Part shown: positions 1-8,060 of the stretch, piece by piece
Numbering within the stretch: position 1 is the stretch's first letter
How the letters are laid out: each line of letters begins with the position of its first letter
Origin: an uncultured Oscillospiraceae bacterium
Lineage (GTDB): Bacteria; Bacillota; Clostridia; Oscillospirales; Oscillospiraceae
Assembly: GCA_934589065.1 (NCBI GenBank)
Contig: CAKTNN010000005.1
Span: 1 to 64,000, forward strand
Reading direction: 5' to 3'
Length of the DNA: 64,000 nt
Translations under genes and position numbers: made by a program
The notes under the pieces: model-generated
What the model was told of the DNA's origin: nothing
Seen by the model: the letters and a program-made list of their open reading frames with translations, nothing else
Databases searched by the model: none

Positions 1-1
1 T

Positions 2-49
2 CGGAAAACCCTGAAATATCAAGCGTTTGAGAAGAAATACAAGACTTAA
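2..49 (+). CDS. 3' end of an unidentified upstream gene (partial)
   Basis: An open frame enters from the left edge and ends at TAA 47-49, giving a basic C-terminus ending in KKYKT. It is too short to identify. The phosphatase gene starts 17 bases later and could be co-transcribed with it. This could also be a chance open frame. Confidence 0.35.
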   Translation, partial: RKTLKYQAFEKKYKT

Positions 50-65
50 ATGGAGATATGAAAAG

Positions 66-497
66 ATGATTAAAGTATTATTCATTTGCCACGGCAATAT
101 TTGCAGAAGCGTAATGGGGGAGTACATTCTCAAAGATATGGTTCATAAGGCGGGAAGAGACGGGGCGTTTCAAATTGACTCGGCGGCAGTCAGCCGGGAG
201 GAAATCGGCAACCCCATTTATCCCCCGGCCCGGCGGGAGCTGCAGCGCCGGGGCGTGGCGGTGGGCGACCACCGGGCCCGGCAGGTGACCATGGAGGACT
301 ACCGGCACTTTGACCGGATTTACTACATGGATGAAAGCAACCGCCGGTATTTGGAACGGCTGCTGCCAAAGGACGAAGAAAAAATTCGCAAGCTCTTGCC
401 CAGGGACGTGGCAGACCCCTGGTATACCGGGAATTTTGAAAGCACATACGAGGATTTGACAGCGGGCTGCAGAGAGATACTGGAGGAATTCAAGTGA
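66..497 (+). CDS. Low-molecular-weight protein-tyrosine phosphatase
   Basis: A 143-residue protein of the low-molecular-weight phosphotyrosine phosphatase family, which dephosphorylates tyrosine (sometimes arginine) phosphates in the cytoplasm. The P-loop CHGNICRS lies close to the N-terminus, with nucleophile Cys and phosphate-binding Arg in the CX5R pattern. The general-acid Asp is in VADPWY near the C-terminus. I chose ATG 66 because it follows a GGAG and places the P-loop where the family has it; an in-frame start at 27 would add 13 basic residues not seen in the family. The stop overlaps the GTG start of the next gene, so the two are probably translationally coupled. Substrates are unknown. 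Confidence 0.9.
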   Translation: MIKVLFICHGNICRSVMGEYILKDMVHKAGRDGAFQIDSAAVSREEIGNPIYPPARRELQRRGVAVGDHRARQVTMEDYRHFDRIYYMDESNRRYLERLLPKDEEKIRKLLPRDVADPWYTGNFESTYEDLTAGCREILEEFK

Positions 498-1039
498 ACT
501 ACGAAAAATTGGAGCAGGAGCTGTCTGAGCTTCCGCTGTACATCTATAGCTGGGTGGAGCCCAAAAGCCTGGAATTCTCCGACAGAGTTCGGTGGATTTG
601 CGAGCATGAATGCGCGATGTATGGCACGACCTGGGCCTGTCCCCCGGGAGTGGGAACTGTGGAAGCGTGCAGGGAGCGGTGCCTGAGCTACAATAAGTGC
701 CTGCTGATCTCCTCCATTACTGAGGTGGAGGACATTTCTGATATGGCGGCGACCCTGGCAACCAGATCCGAGCATGAAAAACTCACCGACCGGGTGGGCG
801 ATCTGCTGCGGGAGCAGGGGATAGAGCCCTACATCCTCTCCACGGAGGCCTGTGCGATTTGCGAGCGGTGCGCCATCCTGGATGGCAAGCCCTGCCGCCA
901 TAAGGACAGAATGCATCCCTGTGTGGAAAGTCAGGGAATCAACATCATCCCCACCCTGGAAGCCAATGGGCTGGAATTCCAGTACGGTTCCAATGTGGTG
1001 ACCTGGGTATCGCTGCTTTTGTTTCATGATGCAATATAG
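494..1039 (+). CDS. DUF2284 cysteine-rich, putative metal-binding protein
   Basis: A 181-residue protein matching the DUF2284 pattern, a family annotated only as predicted metal-binding. Cysteines cluster in an N-terminal block (CEHECAMYGTTWACPPG, then CRERC) and a C-terminal block (ACAICERC, CRHKDRMHPC), as expected for an Fe-S or zinc protein. The GTG start at 494 overlaps the phosphatase stop by 4 bases, and GGAGG at 482-486 gives correct spacing. No enzymatic role is established. The link to a phosphatase is only positional. Confidence 0.85.
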   Translation: MNYEKLEQELSELPLYIYSWVEPKSLEFSDRVRWICEHECAMYGTTWACPPGVGTVEACRERCLSYNKCLLISSITEVEDISDMAATLATRSEHEKLTDRVGDLLREQGIEPYILSTEACAICERCAILDGKPCRHKDRMHPCVESQGINIIPTLEANGLEFQYGSNVVTWVSLLLFHDAI

Positions 1040-1141
1040 ATAAAAAAATAGTGAATAAGCACGATAAAATGATCATGATGAACAAAAACAAAAGAAGATT
1101 TTGTGTATTGCGATAAAAATTCCTGGAATTGGGAAATTCAG

Positions 1142-1170
1142 TTGCATTTAACTAAGTGCCGTGGTATACT
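1142..1170 (+). promoter_or_regulatory. Sigma-A type promoter of ppdK
   Basis: TTGCAT (1142-1147) and TATACT (1165-1170) are separated by 17 bases, in an AT-rich gap (1040-1246) with no gene. Transcription would start near 1177, about 70 bases before the ppdK ATG. Confidence 0.7.
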
Positions 1171-1184
1171 ATTTTGGCACTTAG
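1152..1184. promoter_or_regulatory. Inverted repeat flanking the ppdK -10 box, candidate operator
   Basis: CTAAGTGCC (1152-1160) and GGCACTTAG (1176-1184) are perfect 9-base reverse complements 15 bases apart. The TATACT -10 box lies between the arms. This geometry suits a dimeric repressor; no regulator is identified. Confidence 0.5.
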
Positions 1185-1246
1185 GAAATTTAAATGTGTA
1201 AAAACCAAGCAAAATAGCATTGCTTGCTATAGGAAAGGGGTATTAT

Positions 1247-4108
1247 ATGTCTCACAAGTATGTTTATATGTTCACCGAGGGTGACGGATCCATGCGTGAG
1301 CTTCTGGGCGGCAAGGGCGCCAATCTGGCTGAAATGACCAGAATCGGACTGCCTGTTCCCCAGGGCTTTACTATTTCTACCGAGGCCTGCACCAAGTACT
1401 ACGAAGATGGTCAGAAGATCAACGACGAGATCATGGCGCAGATCATGGAGTACGTGGATAAGATGGAGCAGGTCAACGGCAAGAAGTTCGGCGACCTCCA
1501 GAATCCGCTGTTGGTTTCCGTCCGCTCCGGCGCCCGCGCATCCATGCCCGGCATGATGGATACCATCCTGAACCTGGGCCTCAACGATGACGTTGTGGAT
1601 GCCATGATCAAGGGCAATCCGGATCCCAAGTTTGCCCGGTTTGTCTACGATTCCTATCGCCGCTTCATCCAGATGTTCTCCGACGTGGTTATGGAAGTGG
1701 GCAAGAAGTACTTCGAGCAGCTCATCGACGAGATGAAGCAGAAGAAGGGCGTTGTCTACGATGTGGATCTGACCGCAGAAGATCTGAAGGAACTGGCAGG
1801 CCAGTTCAAGGCCGAGTACAAGGCAAAGCTGGGTGTGGATTTCCCCTCCGACCCCAAGGTTCAGCTGTACGAAGCAATCCGTGCCGTGTTCCGCTCCTGG
1901 GATAACCCCCGCGCCAACGTTTACCGCCGGGACAACGATATCCCCTACTCCTGGGGCACTGCCGTCAATGTTATGCCCATGGTATTTGGCAACCTGAACG
2001 ACAACTCCGGTACCGGCGTTGCCTTTACCCGTGACCCCGCCACCGGCGAAAAGAAGCTGATGGGCGAGTTCCTGACCAACGCCCAGGGCGAAGACGTGGT
2101 TGCCGGTGTTCGCACCCCCATGCCCATTGCCCAGATGGCGGACAAGTTCCCTGAGGCCTTTGAGCAGTTCACCAAGGTTTGTGCTCTGCTGGAGGATCAC
2201 TACCGGGATATGCAGGACATGGAGTTCACCGTTGAAAACGGCAAGCTCTATATGCTGCAGACCCGTAACGGCAAGCGTACTGCCAAGGCTGCTCTGAAGA
2301 TCGCCTGCGACCTCTTAGACGAGGGCATGATCGATGAGAAGAAGGCCGTGGCAATGATCGACCCCCGGAATCTGGATACCCTGCTGCATCCCCAGTTCGA
2401 TGCCAAGGCTCTGAAGGAGGCTACTCCCATCGGCCGCGGCCTGGGCGCTTCTCCCGGAGCTGCCTGCGGCAAGGTGGTCTTCTCTGCTGAGGATGCAGAA
2501 AGCTGGGCTGCCCGGGGCGAGAAGGTCGTTCTGGTTCGTCTGGAAACCTCTCCGGAAGATATCACCGGCATGAAGGCTGCCCAGGGCATCCTGACCGTCC
2601 GGGGCGGCATGACCTCCCACGCAGCCGTTGTGGCCCGCGGTATGGGCTCCTGCTGTGTTTCCGGCTGCGGCGACATCATCATGGACGAGGAGAACAAGAA
2701 GTTCACTCTGGCAGGCAAGACCTACCATGAGGGCGACTTTATTTCCATCGATGGCTCTACCGGCAATATCTACGAGGGCGTGATTCCCACTGTGGATGCC
2801 GAAATCGCCGGCGAGTTCGGTCGTATTATGGCCCTGGCAGACAAGTATCGCACCATGAAGGTTCGTACCAATGCCGATACCCCCAACGATGCCAAGAAGG
2901 CACGGGAGCTGGGCGCAGAAGGCATCGGCCTGTGCCGTACCGAGCACATGTTCTTCGAGCCGGAGCGTATCGCCGCCTTCCGGGAGATGATCTGCTCCGA
3001 TACCGTTGCCGAGCGGGAAGCTGCTCTGGATAAGATCCTGCCCTATCAGCAGGGTGACTTTGAAAAGCTGTACGAGGCCCTGGAGGGTATGCCCGTGTGC
3101 ATCCGCTTCCTGGATCCCCCTCTGCACGAGTTCGTCCCCACCACCCAGCCCGAAATCGAGGCTCTGGCGGCTGCTCAGGGCAAGAGCGTAGAGAGCATCA
3201 AGGCCATCATTGCTTCCCTGCATGAGTTCAACCCCATGATGGGTCACCGTGGCTGCCGTCTGGCTGTCACCTATCCCGAAATTGCCAAGATGCAGACCAA
3301 GGCCGTGATTCGTGCCGCTGTTAATGTGCAGAAGGCCCATCCCGACTGGAAGGTTGAGCCCGAAATCATGATTCCTCTGGTTGGTGAGGTCAAGGAGCTG
3401 GCCTACGTCAAGAAGATCGTGGTGGAGACTGCCGATGCAGAGATTGCCGCTTCCGGTCTGGAACTCAAGTATGAGGTGGGCACCATGATCGAGATCCCCC
3501 GTGCTGCCCTGACTGCTGACGAAATTGCTAAGGAGGCAGAGTTCTTCTGCTTCGGCACCAACGACCTGACCCAGATGACCTTCGGCTTCTCCCGTGACGA
3601 TGCAGGCAAGTTCCTGAACGCTTACTATGAGGCCAAGATCTACGAGAACGATCCCTTTGCCAAGCTGGATCAGAACGGCGTTGGCAAGCTGATGAGCCTG
3701 GCTATGGAGCTGGGCAAGAAGACCCGTCCCAGCCTGCACTGCGGTATTTGCGGTGAGCACGGCGGCGACCCCGCTTCCGTGGAGTTCTGCAATACCCTGG
3801 GCCTGGACTATGTGTCCTGCAGCCCCTTCCGTGTGCCCATTGCCCGCCTGGCTGCCGCTCAGGCTGCCATTAAGCAGGAGCAGGTCAAGAAAGAAGCCGC
3901 CCAGAAGGCTGAGGAAGACAAGGCCGCATCCCGAGAGGCTGCTAAGGAAGCCGCCAAGGAAGCTGCCAAGGAGTTCGCCGAGAACGCCAAGGGCGCTGCC
4001 ATGGTTGCTGCCGATGCTCTGGCAGAGGCTGCCAAGGCTGGTCTGGCTGGCGCTAAGGCGGGCCTGGCTGAGGCAAAGAAAGTCTTCAACGAGACTCGCA
4101 ACAAGTAA
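1247..4108 (+). CDS. ppdK: Pyruvate, phosphate dikinase with an extra C-terminal Ala/Lys-rich tail
   Basis: Interconverts pyruvate + ATP + Pi and PEP + AMP + PPi in the cytoplasm; in anaerobic Clostridia it often works in the glycolytic, ATP-conserving direction. In order are the ATP-grasp nucleotide domain (GGKGANLAEM near the N-terminus), the phosphohistidine domain with GGMTSHAAVVARGMG (catalytic His in TSH), and the PEP-binding barrel ending with HCGICGEHGGDP (catalytic Cys). ATG 1247 is preceded by GGAAAGGGG; an in-frame TTG at 1220 lacks a good site. The protein is 953 residues, whereas the Clostridium symbiosum enzyme has 874. The extra 79 residues (DNA 3869-4105) are a low-complexity Ala/Lys/Glu helix-like tail. 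Monocistronic, with its own promoter and terminator. Confidence 0.97.
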   Translation: MSHKYVYMFTEGDGSMRELLGGKGANLAEMTRIGLPVPQGFTISTEACTKYYEDGQKINDEIMAQIMEYVDKMEQVNGKKFGDLQNPLLVSVRSGARASMPGMMDTILNLGLNDDVVDAMIKGNPDPKFARFVYDSYRRFIQMFSDVVMEVGKKYFEQLIDEMKQKKGVVYDVDLTAEDLKELAGQFKAEYKAKLGVDFPSDPKVQLYEAIRAVFRSWDNPRANVYRRDNDIPYSWGTAVNVMPMVFGNLNDNSGTGVAFTRDPATGEKKLMGEFLTNAQGEDVVAGVRTPMPIAQMADKFPEAFEQFTKVCALLEDHYRDMQDMEFTVENGKLYMLQTRNGKRTAKAALKIACDLLDEGMIDEKKAVAMIDPRNLDTLLHPQFDAKALKEATPIGRGLGASPGAACGKVVFSAEDAESWAARGEKVVLVRLETSPEDITGMKAAQGILTVRGGMTSHAAVVARGMGSCCVSGCGDIIMDEENKKFTLAGKTYHEGDFISIDGSTGNIYEGVIPTVDAEIAGEFGRIMALADKYRTMKVRTNADTPNDAKKARELGAEGIGLCRTEHMFFEPERIAAFREMICSDTVAEREAALDKILPYQQGDFEKLYEALEGMPVCIRFLDPPLHEFVPTTQPEIEALAAAQGKSVESIKAIIASLHEFNPMMGHRGCRLAVTYPEIAKMQTKAVIRAAVNVQKAHPDWKVEPEIMIPLVGEVKELAYVKKIVVETADAEIAASGLELKYEVGTMIEIPRAALTADEIAKEAEFFCFGTNDLTQMTFGFSRDDAGKFLNAYYEAKIYENDPFAKLDQNGVGKLMSLAMELGKKTRPSLHCGICGEHGGDPASVEFCNTLGLDYVSCSPFRVPIARLAAAQAAIKQEQVKKEAAQKAEEDKAASREAAKEAAKEAAKEFAENAKGAAMVAADALAEAAKAGLAGAKAGLAEAKKVFNETRNK

Positions 4109-4127
4109 ATCTCCACTGACCCATTTT

Positions 4128-4160
4128 CAGGGCTGCCCGGTTTGGGCGGCCCTGTTTTTT
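4128..4160 (+). terminator. Intrinsic terminator of ppdK
   Basis: An 11-base stem (CAGGGCTGCCC with GGGCGGCCCTG, one G-T pair), a 5-base loop and TTTTTT at 4155-4160. Confidence 0.9.
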
Positions 4161-4239
4161 GTGCCTTGGATTGCAGCAGGGAAGGGGAGACATTTTGCGC
4201 AGAAATTTGGAAAAAGGGATAGCATTGTGTCGAAAACTA

Positions 4240-4248
4240 TGCTAGAAT
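4240..4248 (+). promoter_or_regulatory. Extended -10 promoter element of the GH42-like/thyA/folA operon
   Basis: TGCTAGAAT forms an extended -10 element (TG-N-TAGAAT). No convincing -35 is seen. A small inverted repeat, TAGCAT (4220-4225) and ATGCTA (4239-4244), overlaps it. Confidence 0.4.
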
Positions 4249-4286
4249 GGAACGGTTGATTCTTTTTGGTTGCAGGAGCTGAGGAT

Positions 4287-5930
4287 ATGGAGCTTTCCGG
4301 ACTGCTTTTTGGTACGGCATATTATATGGACGAGCTGTGCTCCCAGGAGATCCGGGAGGATCTGTCCGCTATGAGGGCGGCAAACATTACCTTTGTACGC
4401 GTGGGGGATCGGTCTTGGCCCTATTGGGAACCCAGGCAGGGGGAGTATGACCTATCCCGCCTTTATGAAGTGCTGACATTGAGCCGGAAACAGAATATAA
4501 AGGTTTTGCTGGCCCTTCCCGGGGATTTCCTGCCGGAGTGGCTAAAAGGGGCAGAGTATCCTGCCATCCAAAAGCAGAATGATCTCTTGATTTACCGATT
4601 GGTATCGGTTGTAAAGGATTATCGGGATATGGTCGCTTTCCAGGTGGATGCCCACGCCTTTGGGGGGAAACTGGCACAGCACCAGTGTAGCCTGCTGCGG
4701 CAGCTTTTGGGAGATAACGTGACGGTGATCACCTTTGCCGATTCTTCCTTTGGGCAGAATATTGGAGAAGGCTCCATCCTGGGCTGCCCGGTTTACCATG
4801 AAGCGGGGTTAAAGAACACCGGCGCAGAGCTGACCCTTCGGGGGGACGCGGCCCGGGGAGACAGGCCCTATCTGGTGCTGGAAACCCAGTGCCAGGGCCG
4901 TCTGGGGCAGCTGCCCTATCCCGGTCAGCTGCGGCTGTGGGCCTTTCACCATATTGCCTCCGGGGCAAGAGGGCTTTCCTACTGGCATTGGCGGTCAGAA
5001 ACAAAAGCCGGGTCAAATTGGAAGGGCGTTGTGGGCTACGGCGGAAGCAAAAGCCGAGCCTATCAGGAAGTCAGCGCCATCGGTCAGGAGTTTTGCCAAT
5101 TGGGCAGCCATTTGGCAGGCCTGCGGAAGCAGAATCGGGTTGCAATCCTGGTCAGCCCTACAAGCGCCCGGAATATGCCGGAGTGTGGCGGGAAAAGCTA
5201 TGATGATATTCTTCGCTGGATATGCACCAGCTTTTACCAGCTGAATATCGAGGTAGACCTGATTGATGACAGAAGCCGGGATTTTTCCCAGTATGCCCTT
5301 GTGGTGACGCCTTGCCTGTACAGCGCGGAGGATGACCTCATTATGGCGTTGCGGAATTATACTGCTGAGGGCGGATGCCTGATTTCCACCTTCCGCAGCT
5401 TCTTTACGGACAGCCGGGGAGAAATCCGCCGGGGGCAGCAGCCCTACGGCATGACGGATGTATTCGGAATGCACTACGAGGAGTTTACCGTGCCGGAGGA
5501 AACCTGTCTGCCGGAGTATGTGGCAGAGGTTTCCGACTTTATGGAAATATTGGAGCCGGAGGAAGCCGTGAGTCTGGCAATTTATGACAGCCCGGCCTGG
5601 CGGGGCAGGAGCGCCGCCACCTGCAGCCGGTTTGGCAAGGGGCAGGCGGCCTATTTCGGCTGTTACAGCGAGGAGGGCTTTGAGCCCATTTTGCTCCGGA
5701 TGCTGGCAATGTGGCATATTCCTGTACCGGAGACCTCCTGGCCCGTAGTGCAAAAGCGGGCCATCGGGCCAACGGGGAAGATGCTCACCTTCCTGCTGCA
5801 CTACAGTCCGGCATCCCGGGTGATTTCCAGCCCGGCTACCGGCACGGAGCTTTTTTCCGGGAAACGGTTGGATGAAGGAGAACCCCTGGAGCTGCGGGGC
5901 TGGGACGTGAAAATTTTGGAGGGAGATTAA
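4287..5930 (+). CDS. GH42-like beta-galactosidase homologue, apparently degenerate
   Basis: A 547-residue protein with the N-terminal barrel signature of family 42 beta-galactosidases (FVRVGDRSWPYWEPRQGEYD, then VLLALPG and PEWL). The C-terminal half resembles the family's trimerisation domain. The second catalytic region is recognisable: Glu199 in LVLET, then GQLRLWAFHHIASGARGLSY. Where the acid/base Asn-Glu pair should sit, the protein reads QVDAHAFGG (about residues 119-127), so the Glu appears lost. The spacing to the second Glu is about 76 residues rather than about 170, and the protein is about 100 residues short. ATG 4287 has AGGAG 8 bases upstream. It overlaps thyA by one base. It may be a non-catalytic or altered glycosidase. 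Confidence 0.65.
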   Translation: MELSGLLFGTAYYMDELCSQEIREDLSAMRAANITFVRVGDRSWPYWEPRQGEYDLSRLYEVLTLSRKQNIKVLLALPGDFLPEWLKGAEYPAIQKQNDLLIYRLVSVVKDYRDMVAFQVDAHAFGGKLAQHQCSLLRQLLGDNVTVITFADSSFGQNIGEGSILGCPVYHEAGLKNTGAELTLRGDAARGDRPYLVLETQCQGRLGQLPYPGQLRLWAFHHIASGARGLSYWHWRSETKAGSNWKGVVGYGGSKSRAYQEVSAIGQEFCQLGSHLAGLRKQNRVAILVSPTSARNMPECGGKSYDDILRWICTSFYQLNIEVDLIDDRSRDFSQYALVVTPCLYSAEDDLIMALRNYTAEGGCLISTFRSFFTDSRGEIRRGQQPYGMTDVFGMHYEEFTVPEETCLPEYVAEVSDFMEILEPEEAVSLAIYDSPAWRGRSAATCSRFGKGQAAYFGCYSEEGFEPILLRMLAMWHIPVPETSWPVVQKRAIGPTGKMLTFLLHYSPASRVISSPATGTELFSGKRLDEGEPLELRGWDVKILEGD

Positions 5931-6760
5931 TGAGCAGAGCAGACGAACTATACAAAGCTACCTGCCGGGATATCCTGGAAAACGGATTTTCCGATGAAAA
6001 TCTACAGGTTCGCCCCCACTGGGCAGACGGCACCCCTGCCCATACCATCAAAAAATTCGGCGTGGTCAATCGGTACAATCTGGCGGAAGAGTTCCCCATT
6101 ATGACCCTGCGGCGCACCTATTGGAAGAGCGCCGTGGATGAACTGCTGTGGATCTGGCAGAAAAAGTCCAACCGCATCGCAGACTTGGGCAGCCATGTCT
6201 GGGACGAGTGGGCAGGCCCGGACGGAACCATCGGCAAGGCTTATGGCTACCAGCTGGGAATCAAGCACCAGTACAAAGAAGGAATGTTCGACCAGGTGGA
6301 TCGGGTACTGTATGATTTGAAAAATAACCCCGCCTCCCGCCGAATCCTCACGAACATCTACAACTTTGAAGACCTGCACGAGATGAACCTCTATCCCTGT
6401 GCCTATTCCATGACCTTTAATGTCACGGGGGACACCCTGAACGCCATCCTCAACCAACGCTCGCAGGATATGCTCACTGCCAACAACTGGAATGTGGTGC
6501 AGTATGCGGTGCTGACCCACATGATGGCCCAGGTTTCCGGGTTCAAAGTAGGGGAATTGGTGCATGTTATTGCGGACTGCCACATCTACGACCGGCATAT
6601 TCCGGCGGTTAAGGCCATGCTGGAGCTTCCCGGCTACGATGCCCCGAAGTTTACCATGGATGAAAGCATTCAGGATTTTTATGCCTTTACCAAGGATTCC
6701 TTCAAAATGGAAAACTACCGGTATCATCCCTTCCCCTTTGAAATTCCTATGGCAATTTAA
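5930..6760 (+). CDS. thyA: Thymidylate synthase
   Basis: Converts dUMP to dTMP using methylene-tetrahydrofolate, releasing dihydrofolate. The 276-residue protein carries the nucleophile Cys in NLYPCAYSM, the phosphate-binding motif RSQDML, and HVIADCHIYDRH near the C-terminus. The RSQDMLTANNWN form differs from the E. coli RSCDVPVGLPFN form, but similar forms occur in Clostridia. Its ATG overlaps the stop of the upstream GH42-like gene (TAATG), and folA follows after 9 bases. The thyA-folA pairing makes metabolic sense because DHFR recycles the dihydrofolate. Confidence 0.95.
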   Translation: MSRADELYKATCRDILENGFSDENLQVRPHWADGTPAHTIKKFGVVNRYNLAEEFPIMTLRRTYWKSAVDELLWIWQKKSNRIADLGSHVWDEWAGPDGTIGKAYGYQLGIKHQYKEGMFDQVDRVLYDLKNNPASRRILTNIYNFEDLHEMNLYPCAYSMTFNVTGDTLNAILNQRSQDMLTANNWNVVQYAVLTHMMAQVSGFKVGELVHVIADCHIYDRHIPAVKAMLELPGYDAPKFTMDESIQDFYAFTKDSFKMENYRYHPFPFEIPMAI

Positions 6761-6769
6761 GGAGACGGT

Positions 6770-7249
6770 ATGGAGCTGATTGTTGCGGTTTATGAGGACT
6801 GGGGCATTGGCAAGGACGGAACCCAACCCGTTGCCCTAAAGGCAGACCGGAAGTTTTTCCGGGAGACAACCAAGGGCTGTATGGTCCTTGTGGGGAGAAA
6901 AACCGTGGAGGATTTTCCCGGAAAAAAGCCGCTGCCCGGCAGAGAAAACGTGCTGCTGACCCGCAGCGGCGGGGCGTATCCCGGCTTTACGGTTTGCAAA
7001 AGTGTGGAAGATGTGCTGGAAAGAGCGGAAAAAGCGCCCCGGGCCATGGTGATCGGTGGGGGAAGTGTGTATCGTCTGCTGCTTCCCCACTGTGATACGG
7101 CTTATGTGACCAAGGTCCACAGAGAGGTACCTTGCGACACCTGGTTTCCTGACCTGGATGCTGACCCTCAGTGGAGACTGGAAAAGATCCTTCTTTCCGG
7201 AGAGGAAGACGGGATTCCCTACGAGATGTGCTTATATAAGCGAATTTAA
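6770..7249 (+). CDS. folA: Dihydrofolate reductase
   Basis: Reduces dihydrofolate to tetrahydrofolate with NADPH. At 159 residues it has the usual family length. Seen are the N-terminal IVAVYEDWGIGKDG (substrate loop), VLVGRKTVEDFP (NADPH-binding segment), LLTRS, and MVIGGGSVYRLLLP (glycine-rich cofactor loop). The start ATG follows GGAG just after the thyA stop. It is the last gene of the operon; a strong hairpin terminator begins 10 bases after its stop. Confidence 0.95.
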   Translation: MELIVAVYEDWGIGKDGTQPVALKADRKFFRETTKGCMVLVGRKTVEDFPGKKPLPGRENVLLTRSGGAYPGFTVCKSVEDVLERAEKAPRAMVIGGGSVYRLLLPHCDTAYVTKVHREVPCDTWFPDLDADPQWRLEKILLSGEEDGIPYEMCLYKRI

Positions 7250-7258
7250 GAAACTTGC

Positions 7259-7300
7259 AAAGGCGCTGCCGATTTTGGCAGCGCCTTTGTTTCCTTTTTC
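7259..7300 (+). terminator. Intrinsic terminator of the thyA-folA operon
   Basis: A perfect 12-base stem (AAAGGCGCTGCC with GGCAGCGCCTTT), a 6-base loop GATTTT, then GTTTCCTTTTTC. Confidence 0.9.
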
Positions 7301-7363
7301 CCAGGCTCTGGACGGCGGCAAAGACGGTAACAAAACCGTAACCCCAAAGCCCGGAGAGAATGG

Positions 7364-7369
7364 TATAAT
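7364..7369 (+). promoter_or_regulatory. -10 box of the two-component operon
   Basis: A perfect TATAAT 26 bases before the TTG start at 7395. No good -35 is visible at 7341, so an activator may be involved. This position also argues against an in-frame ATG at 7368 as the start. Confidence 0.45.
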
Positions 7370-7394
7370 GAAATCAGAAAAGGAGGCGGTTTTC

Positions 7395-8060
7395 TTGGCA
7401 GAGCGTAGACTCTTGGTGATAGAAGACGATGCAGCCATTGCAAAGGCGCTGATTCTCAATTTGCAGTGCGCCGGATATCAGTTGACCCATTACGAGGATG
7501 GGGCTGCGGCGCTGGAAGGATTGAAAGAGGATCATGCCTACGATTTGGCGCTTCTGGATATGATGCTCCCCGGGGTGGACGGTTTTGGCCTGCTGCCCAG
7601 ATTGCGGGAATACGGCATCCCGGTAATCTGCCTGACGGCGCTGACGGATGTGCAGTCTGAGATACGGGGACTTAAGGAGGGGGCGGAGGACTATGTTGCC
7701 AAACCCTTCCGCATGGCGGCGTTGCTGGTGCGCATTGAAAAGGTGCTGGCGCGCAGTGGCAAACAGATTAAAGTTTACTCCTTTCGGGATTTGGAGCTGG
7801 ACGGGGAGAATCGGACGCTGCGGCAGGGAGAAAAGATAATCAATCTTCCTCCGATGGAATTTGATGTATTCTTGGTTTTGATGAAAAACAAGAACCGCAC
7901 CGTATCCAGAGAACAGATCTTAAGTGAAATATGGGGGTATGAATATTTTGGGGATTTGCGGACGGTGGATGTGCGCATTGCCGCTCTTCGGAAAAAGCTG
8001 AATCTTTCCGAGGAAATCCGTACCATTCCCAGAAGCGGCTACAGATTGGAGGAGCTATGA
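7395..8060 (+). CDS. OmpR/PhoB-type response regulator
   Basis: A 221-residue DNA-binding response regulator. The receiver domain (about residues 1-120) has the acidic pair in VIEDD, phospho-acceptor Asp55 in LALLDMMLPG, the conserved Thr in CLTAL and the Lys in VAKPF. The C-terminal winged-helix domain (about 130-221) has LPPMEFDVFLVLMKN, SREQILSEIWG and VDVRIAALRKKL. I chose TTG 7395 because AGGAGG at 7381-7386 is 8 bases upstream and the protein then begins right before the receiver. It overlaps the histidine kinase by 4 bases (ATGA), so the pair is translationally coupled. The target is unknown; the overlapping lipoprotein gene is an obvious candidate. Confidence 0.92.
   Translation: MAERRLLVIEDDAAIAKALILNLQCAGYQLTHYEDGAAALEGLKEDHAYDLALLDMMLPGVDGFGLLPRLREYGIPVICLTALTDVQSEIRGLKEGAEDYVAKPFRMAALLVRIEKVLARSGKQIKVYSFRDLELDGENRTLRQGEKIINLPPMEFDVFLVLMKNKNRTVSREQILSEIWGYEYFGDLRTVDVRIAALRKKLNLSEEIRTIPRSGYRLEEL

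Noticed and set aside
2315..3760. Long open frame (481 codons) on the minus strand, opposite ppdK
   Set aside because: Antisense shadow of ppdK without ribosome binding site or domain.
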